Shown here: positions 1 to 11,800 of the stretch, one piece after another | Numbering within the stretch: position 1 is the first letter of the stretch | How the letters are laid out: every line of letters starts with the position of its first letter | NCBI RefSeq assembly: GCF_024586455.1 | Contig: NC_065921.1 | Location: 7,409,401 to 7,473,400 of the forward strand | Direction of reading: 5' to 3' | Length of the DNA stretch: 64,000 nt | Source: Bactrocera neohumeralis | Lineage: Eukaryota > Arthropoda > Insecta > Diptera > Tephritidae | Made by a program: the position numbers and the translations under genes | Notes under the pieces: model-generated | What the model was told of the DNA's origin: nothing | Database searches by the model: none | Seen by the model: only the letters and a program-made list of their open reading frames with translations

Positions 1-66
1 TGAGCTTCTTCAGCACAAATATGATTTTCGGAAATAGTTTAACAATTATTTATTAAATGTTTACAG

Positions 67-515
67 ACCCAGTGCCATTACAGTTAAATCACATTCGAAT
101 AACACTTATACCGACAAATCCGGTGGCTATACGAAGACAGTCAAAGAGTCCAGCGAACATGTCGTTACTGAACGCACCTCTGGTGGTGGTGGTGGTGGTG
201 TCAGTGGTGGCGGCACCGGTAACGGTCATTATGGCTATAGTTCGTTGTCGCGATTTCGCCCCATAGAGAATAGCGCTACTGGTGCCCGTGCTATACGCGT
301 ACAAGATATACCGAACGGTGCCATCGGACGTCCCGTCGAATTTGAGATTGATGGTTCGAAAGCCGGTTCCGGCAATTTAGAAATATTGGTCAACGGTGGT
401 CGCGTCACTTCGTCGGTGCGTTCACTGGGTGGCCAACGTTTCGTGGCTAGCTTCACGCCGCACGAGCCGGGCATACACACTGTACAGATCACTTTTAATG
501 GAGAAACCGTGCCAG
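67..515 (+). CDS. jbug: filamin (jitterbug-like) internal exon: Gly-rich linker plus first visible filamin repeat
   Basis: Internal coding exon of a filamin, an actin cross-linking and mechanosensing scaffold. The acceptor is TTTACAG at 60-66 (a second AG at 82-83 is less likely). The donor is CCAG|GTAAC at 515/516. The frame is fixed by the spliced codon G|GT joining to 33615, which restores VPG-SPWHVE, the normal end of a filamin repeat. The first 70 or so residues are a Ser/Thr/Lys-rich segment and a Gly run (GGGGGGVSGGG), probably a flexible hinge. Repeat 1 then begins near ARAIRVQD and shows GxxGRPVEF, AGSGNLEILVNGG and FTPHEPGIHTVQITFNGETVPG. The N-terminal CH domains are expected upstream of the window. 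jbug is preferred over cheerio because of the divergent C-terminal repeats; the family call itself is secure. Confidence 0.92.
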
Positions 516-547
516 GTAACACGCATATTCATGTTTTTAATAGATAA
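516..547 (+). CDS. read-through of the exon donor: candidate short C-terminus of a truncated filamin isoform
   Basis: If the donor at 515/516 is not used, the frame continues with GNTHIHVFNR and stops at TAA 545-547. An ATTAAA (variant poly(A) signal) lies at 603-608. The tail keeps the alternating hydrophobic pattern of the repeat's final beta strand (PGNTHIHVF against PGSPWHVEI). An intronically polyadenylated protein ending here would therefore still have a complete Ig fold. This is an inference; read-through of an intron for ten codons is also common by chance. Confidence 0.4.
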
Positions 548-959
548 GCATAAGCTTTCGTAATTTTGTACATTTATAACTGTATGTGTGCTTCAAAGAA
601 ATATTAAATTAAAACATAAAACGTTTTTGATGTCTGCCATAATTTAAAAAAATTCAAACTTTATAATATTTACGCTTATTTCTGAGTTAAGTGCCGAATG
701 ACTAACCTCTTTTATATTAAAAGCGAGCTTTTAAGGTTTTTTTCTTGGATAAATTCAAGTTTCGCTTAGCCAAGACACAGCTATATAAAGAAATTAAAAG
801 TTTCTTAAAATATTATGTAGTCTTGTTCAAAACCGCCAACACAGTTTCGAAAGCTTGGTGTTCATTTGTGTTCAAGCTTCACAGAAAGTCGAAGTTGTCT
901 TGAACTTTCTCAAATACAGTGGCTCTAAAATATCACTAGCGACTTTAAACAGTGTGTGG

Positions 960-2050
960 GAGAGACATTTCAGTTTTATCAAAATTTGTTAGCCTTCCTT
1001 CTGATTAATATATTAATATTTTTTTTAATATTTTGAAATAACCAGAAAAGTTGAAAAAAAATTAATAAATAAAAGCTATTTTTAAAAATTAGTTAGACAA
1101 TTATATAAAAGTTAATTTAATTTTATAATTAAATATTTTTTTTTTAATTAAATTCATTTAAAAATATAATTTATGCATTCTTGTATTACTTAAAAAAAAA
1201 TAATAATTAACAGCAGTAAGTAAAAAATTAAAAATAATTTTAACTCAACTAAAATTAATATTTTTAATTGCATAACACAAAAAAAATAAAAACAGAATTA
1301 ATGAAGAAAAAAAATATTTTTTAAAATTAATATAAATAATTACTTAAAATTTGATTTAAATTATTAATTAAATATATTTTTTTGTAATTAAATTAATTTA
1401 AAAATATTTTATTTTTGTATTAAACCTTTTTATTCTTTGTGTTATTTATTAAAAAAAAGTAATTAACAGATGTAAATAAAAAAGTAAAAATAATTTAACT
1501 CAAATTAATACTTTTAATTACAATAGAAAAAAAATTAAAAAAGTAGGAAACAAAGAATATTTTTCAAAATTAATTTTCACAATATGAAATTAATTTGAAA
1601 AAAATATTTGCTGATTAAATTAATTTAAAAATATTATTTTTGTATTAAACCTTTTTTATTTCTTGTATTATTCATATAAAAAATTAAAAAATTAAAAAAA
1701 AAACTTAAGTAAATAAGAAATTTAAAATATTAATTAAAGTTTTTTTATTACATAACACAAATATTAAGAAATTTATATGGATGTTTTCCAAAAGAAATTT
1801 TTTAATTAATTAAATTATTTATAAAAAATTAATTACGTTTTTATTTAATTTTTTTTTTTGTGTTATTTAAATAAAAATTTATAATTAGTATTTTTAGTTT
1901 TATTTTACTTCATTTTATCTTATTTCATTTTAATATTTTTTTTTTTTTTTGTTTTTACATAAAATTAATTCAAAAATTGTTTTTATGCATTTTTTTTTTA
2001 TTTTTCTACTATTTTATATTACTTCATTTTAATATATTTTATATACATAC
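960..2050. repeat. AT-rich block with degenerate tandem repeat, period about 230 bp
   Basis: Almost pure A/T. A module with the order taattaaattaatttaaa, then atttttgtattaaaccttttt, then a Lys/Leu-like A-run occurs near 1385 and 1615. A weaker relative lies near 1147. This is intronic; no coding signal. Positions 548-960 are unremarkable intron sequence. Confidence 0.55.
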
Positions 2051-2399
2051 ATATGTATATAATATTTACCACTTCTCAACAAATCTCGAATCAAACTCTC
2101 TCTGAGCTGAGCTCTTCTCAATACAATTCTGGGTATCTTAGCACAATAAAGTGATCTCATACGCTCACCGGTAGCTACGTGTCCCACACCATTGCTCATG
2201 CCATGCAGCCGCTCTTCTGCTCTGACTCTAGCCCAACTAAAAATGAGATACACAGGTGTTTTGTTTTTGCAAACAACAAATACCATACCTGTGCACACAC
2301 GCACACGCACACATAGAATGCAACCGACGCTCACTACCTGTTTGCGTCTGCAGAGAGCAAGTGATCACTTTGGCCGCCACACTGAGCTAGAGTCTAGCC

Positions 2400-2481
2400 G
2401 CTGAGCAATGGCGTTGGCTTAAATACCCCAACTCAGCGGCTGCCGACAGTCTTAGCTCGCGTTTGCAACGAAACTGACACG
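2400..2481 (+). promoter_or_regulatory. candidate internal core promoter (TATA, Inr, MTE, near-DPE)
   Basis: A TATA-like TTAAATA at 2419-2425 sits 29 bp before an initiator-like ACAGTC with A+1 at 2448. At +18 to +27 the sequence GCAACGAAAC matches 8 of 10 positions of the fly MTE consensus CSARCSSAAC. The bases at +28 (TGACAC) match most of a DPE. The surrounding 2.05-2.45 kb is much less AT-rich than the block before it. The element points toward the downstream filamin exons. A transcript from here spliced to 33615 would first meet a well-placed repeat-boundary ATG at 33638. No transcript evidence is available here. Confidence 0.45.
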
Positions 2482-3428
2482 TCTGCGGAGAAAATTCAAA
2501 TAAGCGAAACTGCACATTAATTGGGGGAAAATAAGAAATAAAGTAAAAAAGAAACTATTGTACATAAATTACACAAACAAAATGCAAAGCCAATAGAGTC
2601 ATTGAAAAGTGAACTATGCCTGTGTTAAAGTCATTGAAAGAGCATTGATATTCAATTCAATGAAATCAAATTGAAAGGAAATTCGCATTGTGAATCATTT
2701 CGAGCAGAAATCTCAAAGAATTGCAGCGCTTGCAAAGAATGAAAAGTGAAATGTGTTTTTGAAAAAGTGTGAAAATATCATAAGTTAATTGAAAAAGCAT
2801 AAGCAATTCTGGCAAAATATCACTTCTTAAGCGATTCTGCCAAACGGAAAGTGCTAAAACAACGGAATTTCCAAGCGCTGTGTGAGTGTGTGCGTGCATT
2901 CCACAGCCATGAGCCAATAGCCGAAATACCACTAAGGCGCAGTGAAATTAGAAAAAAGTTAAAATAGCTAAATATTCAAAATCGAATTGAAAATGATAAA
3001 CCAACGCGACACCAGAAGACAACTCGCCCATTTTCAATGGCCAAATATGCAAATGTTGCTGCTGTTGTTGCTGTCATTTGCTAGCGCTATTTGCGTCGTC
3101 TAGCTGGCGGTCTGGCTTGCGCTGCCTGCCTGGCTGGCTGGTTGCTTGGCCGACTCTTTGCCACTGCCAACGCTGCGCCTTGCTTTGCCGCTGCTGGAAA
3201 ACCAGTTTAATGAACTTTTTCGTTTCGCGTCTTGTAGCGCCAATACGTTAATTTGTTGTTATGCTTTTTGTGTTTTTGTTTTTAGCTCTATCATTCTTGT
3301 GTTGTTGTCGCTCAGTTGATCTCTGCTGCCGCGGCAAGCGTCTAACTTTTTTATTGGATTCTTCGTTGTTCTAATTTATTCATTCTCAAATTTAAATGAT
3401 TTTTTTTTTTGGACTTCGGTGATCCAGT
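2448..3428 (+). other. possible non-coding first exon / 5' leader from the internal promoter
   Basis: An A-rich leader-like stretch follows the candidate start site, with many short AAAGTGAAA-type runs typical of long fly 5' UTRs and no long ORF. A plausible donor, CCAGT|GTAAGC, lies at 3428/3429. The 3' part (3050-3250) is instead GC-rich with GCTG/CTGG repeats, so the exon may end earlier. Confidence 0.25.
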
Positions 3429-4060
3429 GTAAGCCTTAAGCAGCTTTGGATTCATAATTTTATTTTGGGAGAAGTTGGTTTAGGGTTAGTGGTTTGACTT
3501 CGTTGAATAGAAATATTAAACGCAAGCAATAAAATTTGTCTACTAAAGTTAATGCTTTTTGTTATTTATATTCCAAAGTCTTATGGAAAGGTAACCTGAA
3601 AGGGCATATTAGAGACCTAGCTCTGAAATCAAAACTTTGTTGTAATGTAGCTTCATATAGACATTTATTTTTCGAGAATAATGTGAAGAAGTTATAATCA
3701 ACAATAAAATTGCGAAACCGTTCTTTTCATATGGCTCAGACTCACTTAAGATCTTAATCCGTGAGCTAGCTGAAGTACATTTTCAATTACACAAAATGAG
3801 TTTGGTTCGCAAAGCAGGATAGATAGTCTAAAACGTTCAAAAACCTTATATGATGGTATGAGATCCCTCTAATAACATTCAATCCATGTAAATGATTGGT
3901 TGGAAAACAAAGACATCAAAAGCCACGATATGAGGTCCACTGCTATTGTTAGTTGGTTCATGAGGTTTCTCACTTAGAGTGACTTAAATGTTGATATTTT
4001 GAAGAAAAAGAATTAAAGAAGATTTCGACAACTTTTTTGGGAGAGAATCCAAACTCTTGG
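3429..4060. other. intron sequence without recognisable feature
   Basis: No ORF, repeat structure or RNA-like fold was noticed. The base composition is ordinary intron. Confidence 0.5.
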
Positions 4061-4129
4061 ACGGTAAGCATCAAAGATGATAAACGTCCTAAATTAGTCC
4101 ATTATAGACGAAAGCATCAAAGGATACAG

Positions 4130-4440
4130 CTTTTCTGCTTTGATATCTGAAATAAGTTATATCCGACGTTATCGGAACACTATAGCATATAGCTGCCATA
4201 CAAACTGAACGATTGAAGTCTAGTGCTTGTATGGATAATTTTTCCATTTGACGACATATCTTCCAGAAATTTGACATAGAGTTTTATCCAAGATAACGGC
4301 ATAATCTCCGAACAAATTGTCCAGATCGGAACACTATAGCATATAGCTGCCATATAAACCCAACAATTAAAATCAAGTTGTGAAAAATGTTTTGTATTTG
4401 TGAAAGGTATTGTAGCTCCGGTGCAACGGATTTTAAATTT
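4130..4440 (+). repeat. copy of the 153-bp-period dispersed repeat
   Basis: Two units carrying ACTATAGCATATAGCTGCCATA start at about 4178 and 4331, a spacing of 153 bp. They are followed by the family's terminal motif in decayed form (ggtattgtagctccggtgcaac). The same modules occur at 12.5 and 14.9-15.4 kb on this strand and as reversed remnants at 7.9 and 48.2 kb. Confidence 0.75.
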
Positions 4441-4449
4441 TTATTTTTT

Positions 4450-6860
4450 TTTTAATAATTTCACTATTTTTTTTTCGAAAATTAAAAATCATTAAACACA
4501 ATATTAGCACAGCCTCTCTGCAGACAAAATATTAGGTGCTCATATTTACCAATCAAACGCGGCACTTTGACTGTGAAACTCAAAGTTACTATTTCTCATT
4601 TAAAAAATGACTGCAACTTAGACTTTAAACCCCCTAAAACCCCCCTTCTGCACACACGCACCACTTCCAAGCATTTATCTACAACTCTTCCCAAGTGTAT
4701 CGCTACGCTAGACTAATTTTCTCATCCGCTGCTTCTTTGTGTTGCAATACAGCAGACACTTGCTTACTGTGTACATAAAAGCTGTCAAGTGCGCTGTTGT
4801 TGTTTTTGTGTGCTGTGAACCGCACTCATTGATTATCATGTCACCTTTATCTTGTACAAAAACAAACAAACAAACGCACTTTGCAACAGACAAGTTCGAA
4901 ACTTTTCCCCTCACAGACTCTTACTTACATTTCTCACAAGCGTCAGGGCGAGCGCTTTCCGTGCAATGCGCAGCGTTAACTTCACACTCACTCACACGAA
5001 CGCGCGCTTGCACTTCGGTTACCAAAGCTTTTATCACGTTCGAATCGTATCTGTCTCGAGATAGAAAACTATGGAAACTTCTGCCACATATTTCAACGGG
5101 AATAACAGATCTTCTCAGCGCTTTTTAGGTAGCGCGCCAACATTCACACACACACACACACACGCGCGCACGCCGAGCTATTTGTTCTCGATGCGCGCGG
5201 CAATTTGTTCCGACCAAAAAGTTCGACGCGTAGCTCTGCAGCGGAAGCATCTAAATGTTGGCAATAAATCTGTGAAAACGACTAATTGTTGTTGCAACTG
5301 CATTTGTTTGTTTGCTTACTTAAGCATACATACATTTGTTGTTGTTGTTTTTCTACCTGTTGCATGCGCAGCATAACAGCCAGCGGTGTCAGAGACGCTG
5401 TGTTCTCTTGTAAATTGCATTGAATTCGCTTTACCTTTCGCGCCACTTCCTTCGCTTCCTCGGCGTTTCCTTTCTTCGCTGGGTTTTTGTTTTTGTTCGC
5501 ACAGAAAATTGCTAGTTGTTTTCCCAGCGCATTCGTGCTGTCATGGCTGTCATGGCAATGCACCATAAACACATCAACAAATGTTGCTATTTCCATGTGT
5601 GTGTGTGTGCGTGTGAATAAGCCACTGCAACTGTGGTCTCAGGAAGTGGGAATTGCCCATATTTAACATGCCTTTCTGGTGAATATTTCCATCAAGGCGT
5701 GTGTATGTAGTAGTGTATGTGAGTATGTATTGCATGCGTTGTGTTGTTGTATAATTTTTTTTTTTTTTTTGTAATGCGGCATTCTTCGGAATTTCAATGC
5801 CCCCTTCCTGGATTTCTTACATTTTTCCTGCTGCATTTCTTCCCATTCCAAACATTTTACATTGTTGTATTTATTCAGCTTGCGCCCTTCTCTTGGCTCT
5901 GTGCATTGATTGGGAGAAATTTTCATAGCAATGGGTTTCGCTTGAATTCCTTACGACGTAATAACCGTATAGTTTTTTAAACGTCACTATTTTTCCCGGT
6001 TCATTGGCAATTTAATAATACGCTGGTGGGCTCTTCAGCGAAGAAAAATGTTAGTTAGCTCCCTTCTCGAGTTGAGTGGTAACAAAAAACCATGTATTCT
6101 AATTATGCCTCAGCAGCAAACTATAATTCTCATGTTAGGAACGGAGCGCTTATAAACTTTGTAGCTACTTATTTTTGAAGCTAAAGGTTCAGAATTTACA
6201 ACTTGGCTATAATATTGAGACAACTTTTGATAACTTTTCATATTCCTCAGATTCACTTAAGATCTTACTCCATATATTTTTACTTACTTAAAGTTAGTTT
6301 CGTTCTCAAAGCAACATTGGCTTACAGGCTGCCTTCTAATCCTTTACATGGGATGCCAATAATAACATTGAATCTATGAGGTTTTGTAGTTAGACCTAGC
6401 CATCAATATGCAGATATATAAATTCCATAGCTATCGATAATTAATTTGTGAAATATGTACATCATTTTTTGACGAACAGTCCGCTTCTGATACCACACTT
6501 TACGACAGTTATTCTGCGGACTAATAACCATGAGCTATAGATTTTAGATTATTTTGACCATTGTACATAAATGGGCTTCAGACCTACTTATGACTTATAT
6601 CAGATCGTTTCTAAGCCTACCTCTTGTTTCAGGAGGATAAACAATTTTCTTTCTATCTTTATTTCTTTACACCTTTAACGTAAACCCATAAATGATTTTT
6701 TTTTTTAGTTTTGAGCTTCCAGCAAATGGATGATGTAAGGCTTTGTCGCATATAACTCACTTGCATCATTCTTTAGATATTTGAGATTGAATACATATGG
6801 TACAAGGACGGTAAAAAGTCTTTTCGTATTTCTATTCAAACTTCAACTTATTTCTTTTTA
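4450..6860. other. intron sequence with CA/GT microsatellites
   Basis: Contains a (CA)n tract at about 5147-5164 next to alternating CG/CA, a TG tract at about 5597-5612 and a poly-T at 5755-5770. Several short ORFs overlap on both strands here, but their composition is that of microsatellite translation (Cys/His/Thr runs). I see no gene. Confidence 0.5.
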
Positions 6861-6884
6861 TATTTATAATGAACTTTAAAGAAC

Positions 6885-7175
6885 CAAACATTTGTACCAT
6901 TTTGCCATTTTTCCGCTAGAGACTGTATTGAATCAGGGTAAAACTTTTCTGGTGCAAGGTCAGGGCTTTGTGGTGGATGTATCAAAACTTCCCAGCCAAG
7001 CTCTCCCAGTTTTTGTCGTGTCATCAAAGATGTGTGTGGCCTAACGTTGTCCTGATGGAAGACGATCAGTTCTTGCTTGCTTGCTTCAATCTCATCAGTT
7101 GTTGACAGTAAAATGTAGAATCAATCGTTCGACCAGGCTGGAGCAGCTCATAATGGATGATTCCTTTCCCTTTCT
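6885..7175 (-). mobile_element. mariner transposase fragment (C-terminal half), decayed
   Basis: Read on the minus strand, the sequence parallels the better-preserved mariner copy at 20505-21110. Shared segments are the LGWEV-type block, the GCCATTTTTCCGCTA end and the HASSL/MTRQQ region. The reading frame is broken several times. It is probably a fossil of the mauritiana/mellifera-type mariners. Confidence 0.65.
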
Positions 7176-7869
7176 GGATCTCTGCATTACATTAATTTAA
7201 TAAAGTATTACATTTATTTGTTTTGCTTTTCAATATTTAGATTTTCATTAAATTAGGAAAACCTTCCGGTACAAGTATCAAAACAACATCTTATAGTGTG
7301 GACGCAGTAAACTTATATTCATTACAAATTTAAATTTCACTCCCCATATTGTGATAACTTCTTTCTGTATTGCATTAGTTTGAAAATATAGTGCGCTCCA
7401 TTATTGTGTGTTTCTCCTATTGCTTTAAGCATTTAGTGTACATTTTCGGCTCGCTTCATTAAAAGAGTGCCAATGGCACTAATTACTTACAAATGTACAA
7501 GCGAATACACATTAATACGAAATGTCGAAGTCGGAGCGTTAAGTAGCAGCCACTGTTTAGCAAATATTGTGTTGGCGAGCCAAGTCAAGTTCAAAGTCAT
7601 TAGGGAAAATGCTTAATGAGCGAACATTTTAAGAGGTTTGAGAAAAGTATTTATACATATATAGTATGCAGAGGAGGTAATTAAGGAAGTAAAGAGTGAG
7701 AGAGATTATTAAAAAGGAAATATAATCGGAAGAAAAGAGGAGAATGCGTTGACTATGATCTTGTGGTTTGAATATTTATGGTGAAGCCTGCAGATTTTTC
7801 AATGCAGAATTTTATTTCTATATTTATATTCATTAGTAAAAAAGTTAAAGTGTTAGAAAACCAGAAAAA

Positions 7870-8025
7870 ACTTTAACTTCTGCTACACCGAAGCCATAGA
7901 GCACTTCTCAGACCCATTTCTAATCGCATGAAAGCGTGTAAATATATCATTATCTGGATTTTGAGCGGTCGGTTCGGATGGCAGCTCTATACTTTATATG
8001 CTATAGTCGGCTGATCTGTAGAAAT
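7870..8025 (-). repeat. reversed remnant of the 153-bp-period repeat
   Basis: In reverse, it shows a GGCTTCGGTG-like terminal motif and an ACTATAGCATATA-like core near 8000. It is strongly decayed. Confidence 0.45.
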
Positions 8026-8027
8026 GA

Positions 8028-8165
8028 TATGGAGATTGTAGTACAAGAGATGCCCCAATGTTTCCCTGGTGCTTTGCTCTGGACATTTCTTGCTGTCTTC
8101 TCGATCTGTCAGCTCTATTCTCTAGGCGTGTGTCGCTACCAGACTGTGACCAGTTACTTGTAGTA
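8028..8165 (-). mobile_element. LINE 3' coding fragment (terminal Cys-His motif)
   Basis: About 110 bp match the segment at 24220-24330, which on the minus strand encodes the terminal C-x2-C...ETxEHLLC zinc-binding motif of RNase H-containing non-LTR elements. Only the local similarity supports this. Confidence 0.45.
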
Positions 8166-9170
8166 TTCCGCTTCAACTAAATAATTTAGTAACCACAACT
8201 AAACACTCGCAATCAATAATCTGCATACATATTTGCATAAAAATTTGTCTACAAATCCCCCAGTCACAAGTGCCACTCCACTTTTCAATGCATCCATATC
8301 ACTTTTGCATTTTGCATGCGACTTAAAGCTCAAGTCATCTTTGTACTATTCTCCTCACACGCTGTTGTGCGCGCCCGACATTCCAGCGCCCAGCGAATAG
8401 GCGCCTAAGAGAGCTGTATCTCGCTGAGCTTGCTTGACACATATCTCGGCATATTTTGTGTGCGAGTTTCACTGCGGCGACACAACAGCGACGCGACAAC
8501 AATAAAAGCAAACAAATGACTTGTAAATATTGGCACACATTTTCACATTCCAGCCAAGTTCGGCGCCCCCTTACCCACGTAACTTTGGCATTCTCTACGC
8601 AGCAGCTTGATTGGCAAAACACGTCGGCAAACTTTGACTGAATGCAAAATACACACACATGACTGTAAAAATAAAAAGAGTAGACAAAAAGCAGTGAAAC
8701 TGTATTTTGATGACTGCTTTATTTTATAGAAATTGCTGGCGTACATTAAAGTGCGTCGCTTAGGTCTTTTATGCAGCATAAATACAAAAGTGCTTGTGTC
8801 TTTACCTGTTGTACCTGTTGTTGAATAGCTGTTAGGTATTTTTATAGCCCGCCAGCTAGCCGGTTTTCAATAGTGTGCGCCACGCACTAAGCGAAAAGTG
8901 AAAAAACCGAAAAAATGCGCAGCGAAACAACGGCAAACGTGCGCGCATGCGCAAAGGTCCATTGAGCGGGTAAGGCAGGCTGGCACAGCCAGATGGAAGA
9001 CAAAAACGACAAAAAGCGGCAACTTTGCAAAATGCGCGTGTAAAAAAACGAAAATGTTCGATAAGAAATAAAATGAAAAAGTGAAAAGGCGCAGCTGCAA
9101 CAAATGGGCGATGCGAAGTAATGAAGTGAAGTGAACTTTTGACCCAAAAAGCAGAGTTTAAAGCTATAAT
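8166..9170. other. intron sequence, unassigned
   Basis: Moderate GC content at 8340-8640 and 8870-9130 with overlapping short ORFs on both strands. None has a recognisable domain or splice context. Confidence 0.45.
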
Positions 9171-10500
9171 GAGTTAAAAAAAATATTAAATATAAAAATA
9201 CATATAAGAATCGTATAAGTGCAATAAAAAGAAATAATTACATATATAAATACACAAAAGATTCGAAAAGCTAAAAAATTAAAAAAAATATTGAATTAAA
9301 AAATAATAATTTCCAAACAAAACACATAATAGCAAATAATAATTAATAAAATAAATTTCAATGATTTCAAGACAACTAAAAATTTACAAATTTGTGCAAA
9401 ATACAAAAAATATTCAAGCAAAAATGTATTTTTTGTAAAAAAATCGTGTTTCATAAAAATCGCAAAAAAAATTTGTAATAATACTGATAAAAGTTAAAAC
9501 GACGAAAATGTGTAAAAAAAATATTTTTTTATTAAAATAATTCTTTTGCATTCAAAAATTTTTTTATTAAGTTAAAACGATTAATTTTTTTCCAGTAAAA
9601 TTTTTGTTCATTAAATTAAATTTTTTTCAATCCAGTATTTTTTTTTATCAAATAAAATTTCTTTTGAAATAGTTTTTTTTTCATAAGAATTAATTTTTTT
9701 TTTATATTTTTAGTGTACGATTCCTGATATAAAAAATAAAATAATAAGAAATAATCATATATTGTTTTTTGTAAAATCATTTATTTAAATAAAAGTTTGC
9801 TTTTTGTTAAAGTTATCAGTCTAATTATTCGTGAAACCAAAAAAAAAAAAAATTAAGGAGAAAAAATAAAAACGCAAACAAAATGATATTTTAAGAAGTT
9901 TTTTTCCGTTAAATGTTAAATAATTAAAATTATTTAATTAAATATTTATTTTTTTTGGAATATTTTTTTTAAATTTATTTTTGGTGAAGTTGCAAGCCTA
10001 CGATTCGTGATATTAAAAAATTAAAAAAAAAAACAAAAAATATTATAATAAAATATTTTTGTTTTTAGAAAAAATTTTTCCCAACTTAGATGCTAAAATA
10101 TTTTTTTCATATAAAAATTTGATTTTTGTTGAAGTTGCAAGCCTACGATTCGTGATATTAAAATAATTCAAGAAATAAAAAAGAAATAAAAGAAAATGAA
10201 ATGATTTATTAAGAAAATATTTTTTATATAAATTTATTTACAAAATATATATTTTTTTTATAAAAATGTGGTTTTTGTTGAAGTTTACAACCTATGATTC
10301 ATGATAATAAAATAATGCAAGAAATAAAAAGTGTGAAATAAAAAGATGAAAATAAAATAACTTAAAAAAAAAAAATTTTAGAAAAATATTTTTTTTATTC
10401 AAAAAAACTGAAATATTTTTTATTAATATAAATTTTTTTATAAAATATTTAAAAAAAAAAAAAGTGGTTTTGTTGAAGTTTTCAGCCTACGATTTAATCA
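9170..10500. repeat. AT-rich block with tandem repeat, period about 145-185 bp
   Basis: A GTTGAAGTTGCAAGCCTACG-type module recurs near 9986, 10131, 10277 and 10462, with weaker relatives near 9705 and 9806. It is separated by poly-A/T spacers. The repeated part is followed each time by ATTCGTGATATTAAAA or a variant. No coding capacity. Confidence 0.6.
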
Positions 10501-10689
10501 CAAAGTATTTGTTCTCAATATATAATGGTTAAATATATTATTGTATATAAATTTAATAATAATATAAAAGTTTTGTACACAAAGCAATAAAAGCAAATCA
10601 AACAAAAATTCGCGCCGAGCAACGCCAACATCGTGATTTGATACAAAAGTAAATTCCACAACAGCACACTGAGTCAGACGCGCAGGTGC

Positions 10690-11293
10690 ACAAGCACTCA
10701 GTACACGGCACAAACGAAAAAAACACAACAAAAAAAAGTTGCGAAATCAGTGGAGCGGAGAACATACGCAACATTACGCCCAGCCGCGTTCTTGCACTGT
10801 CACTGCCAACAGACAACGCCACAACCACCGCACACCACCCACCAACGACGCTATCACGCCAGCAGCCAGCACCAACAGTCGCCGACAACACCAGCCGACC
10901 AGCGCACGTCTTCGATTGCCGCTTCATCTGCTGGCAACCGCATTTTCCTTATCGACGCCAATAAATTCCAACACCGTTGTTATTGCCGCAAGTGGCACAC
11001 GTAACCGCTGTCGCCGGCGCACGAAAACCAGCAATCACAACAAAAGCATAAGCGTTTATACAACAAAAAAGATAACAACAAACGCTGCAACGACAGTGGA
11101 AAATATTGATTAAAGAAAGAATTCGCGCCAACACAAACACTGTATACTGTTATTGCTGTTGTTGTTGTTTGGGCATAAAATCCGGAAATTCTGGTCGCCG
11201 AAACATCAATACAATTCAAAACTAGCCGCTAGAGCTGCGCTGTCGCACATTCAATTCGCTCGCTACAATTTTCAGCTACGCCAGTGGAGAGAG
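10690..11293 (+). other. candidate non-coding leader exon with strong donor
   Basis: A sharply delimited GC-richer, CAA/CCA-rich stretch follows the AT-rich repeat block and ends at GAGAG|GTGAGAT (11293/11294), a near-consensus fly donor. Initiator-like TCAGT occurs near 10695 and 10747. Short overlapping ORFs on both strands have no domain. The composition resembles an unstructured fly 5' UTR. It may be a second alternative first exon of the filamin gene; an enhancer or an unrelated non-coding RNA are alternatives. Confidence 0.3.
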
Positions 11294-11800
11294 GTGAGAT
11301 TTGCGGCATGACTACAGCGTACTTGCCACACACATTATTTATGTTGAATGCTTATTTTATAAATATTTTCCGGTTTCGCGAAGATTTTGATCGCCTTGCG
11401 GCACCTCCAATTAAATAAGTTGTTATGTGGCAGCAATTTATTTTGACATACATACTCGTACATACTAACGCAACATGTTGCATAAACTGTGTGCTAGCTC
11501 CCGTGCAGTGTCTAAGCTGTCTGTTGTGGCATGCCACATGCGTGATTTGGTGCTTTTCCACATGCATTTTACGATTTCTTTGCGCGCTTAACAATAGAAT
11601 TTATGTGTGCGCTGTGGACGCTTGAAACGTTCTTTGTTGCTGTAACGGTAATTGCTTTCATCGGTGAAGCTAGATATTGCTACAGTGTTCCCATAGATAT
11701 TGCTTGTGAGCGGCATTCGCTTATCAATTCCAATTATATGTAGCTCCAATGGTTAACCATCACACTCCTCTACATATGTATGTATATAAGTAGATACATA

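Noticed and set aside
89..304. Minus-strand ORFs over the filamin exons (also at 33583, 34229, 42934, 43214, 43928, 45204)
   Set aside because: Shadows of the real exons; no domain, and the sense frame is fully explained.
4739..5600. ORFs of 60-129 codons in the CA/GT-rich part
   Set aside because: Composition is that of microsatellites; no similarity recognised, and no splice structure.
10598..11219. Overlapping ORFs on both strands in the leader-like island
   Set aside because: Low-complexity Thr/Gln/His or Cys-rich translations of CAA/CCA sequence, with no start context or domain.
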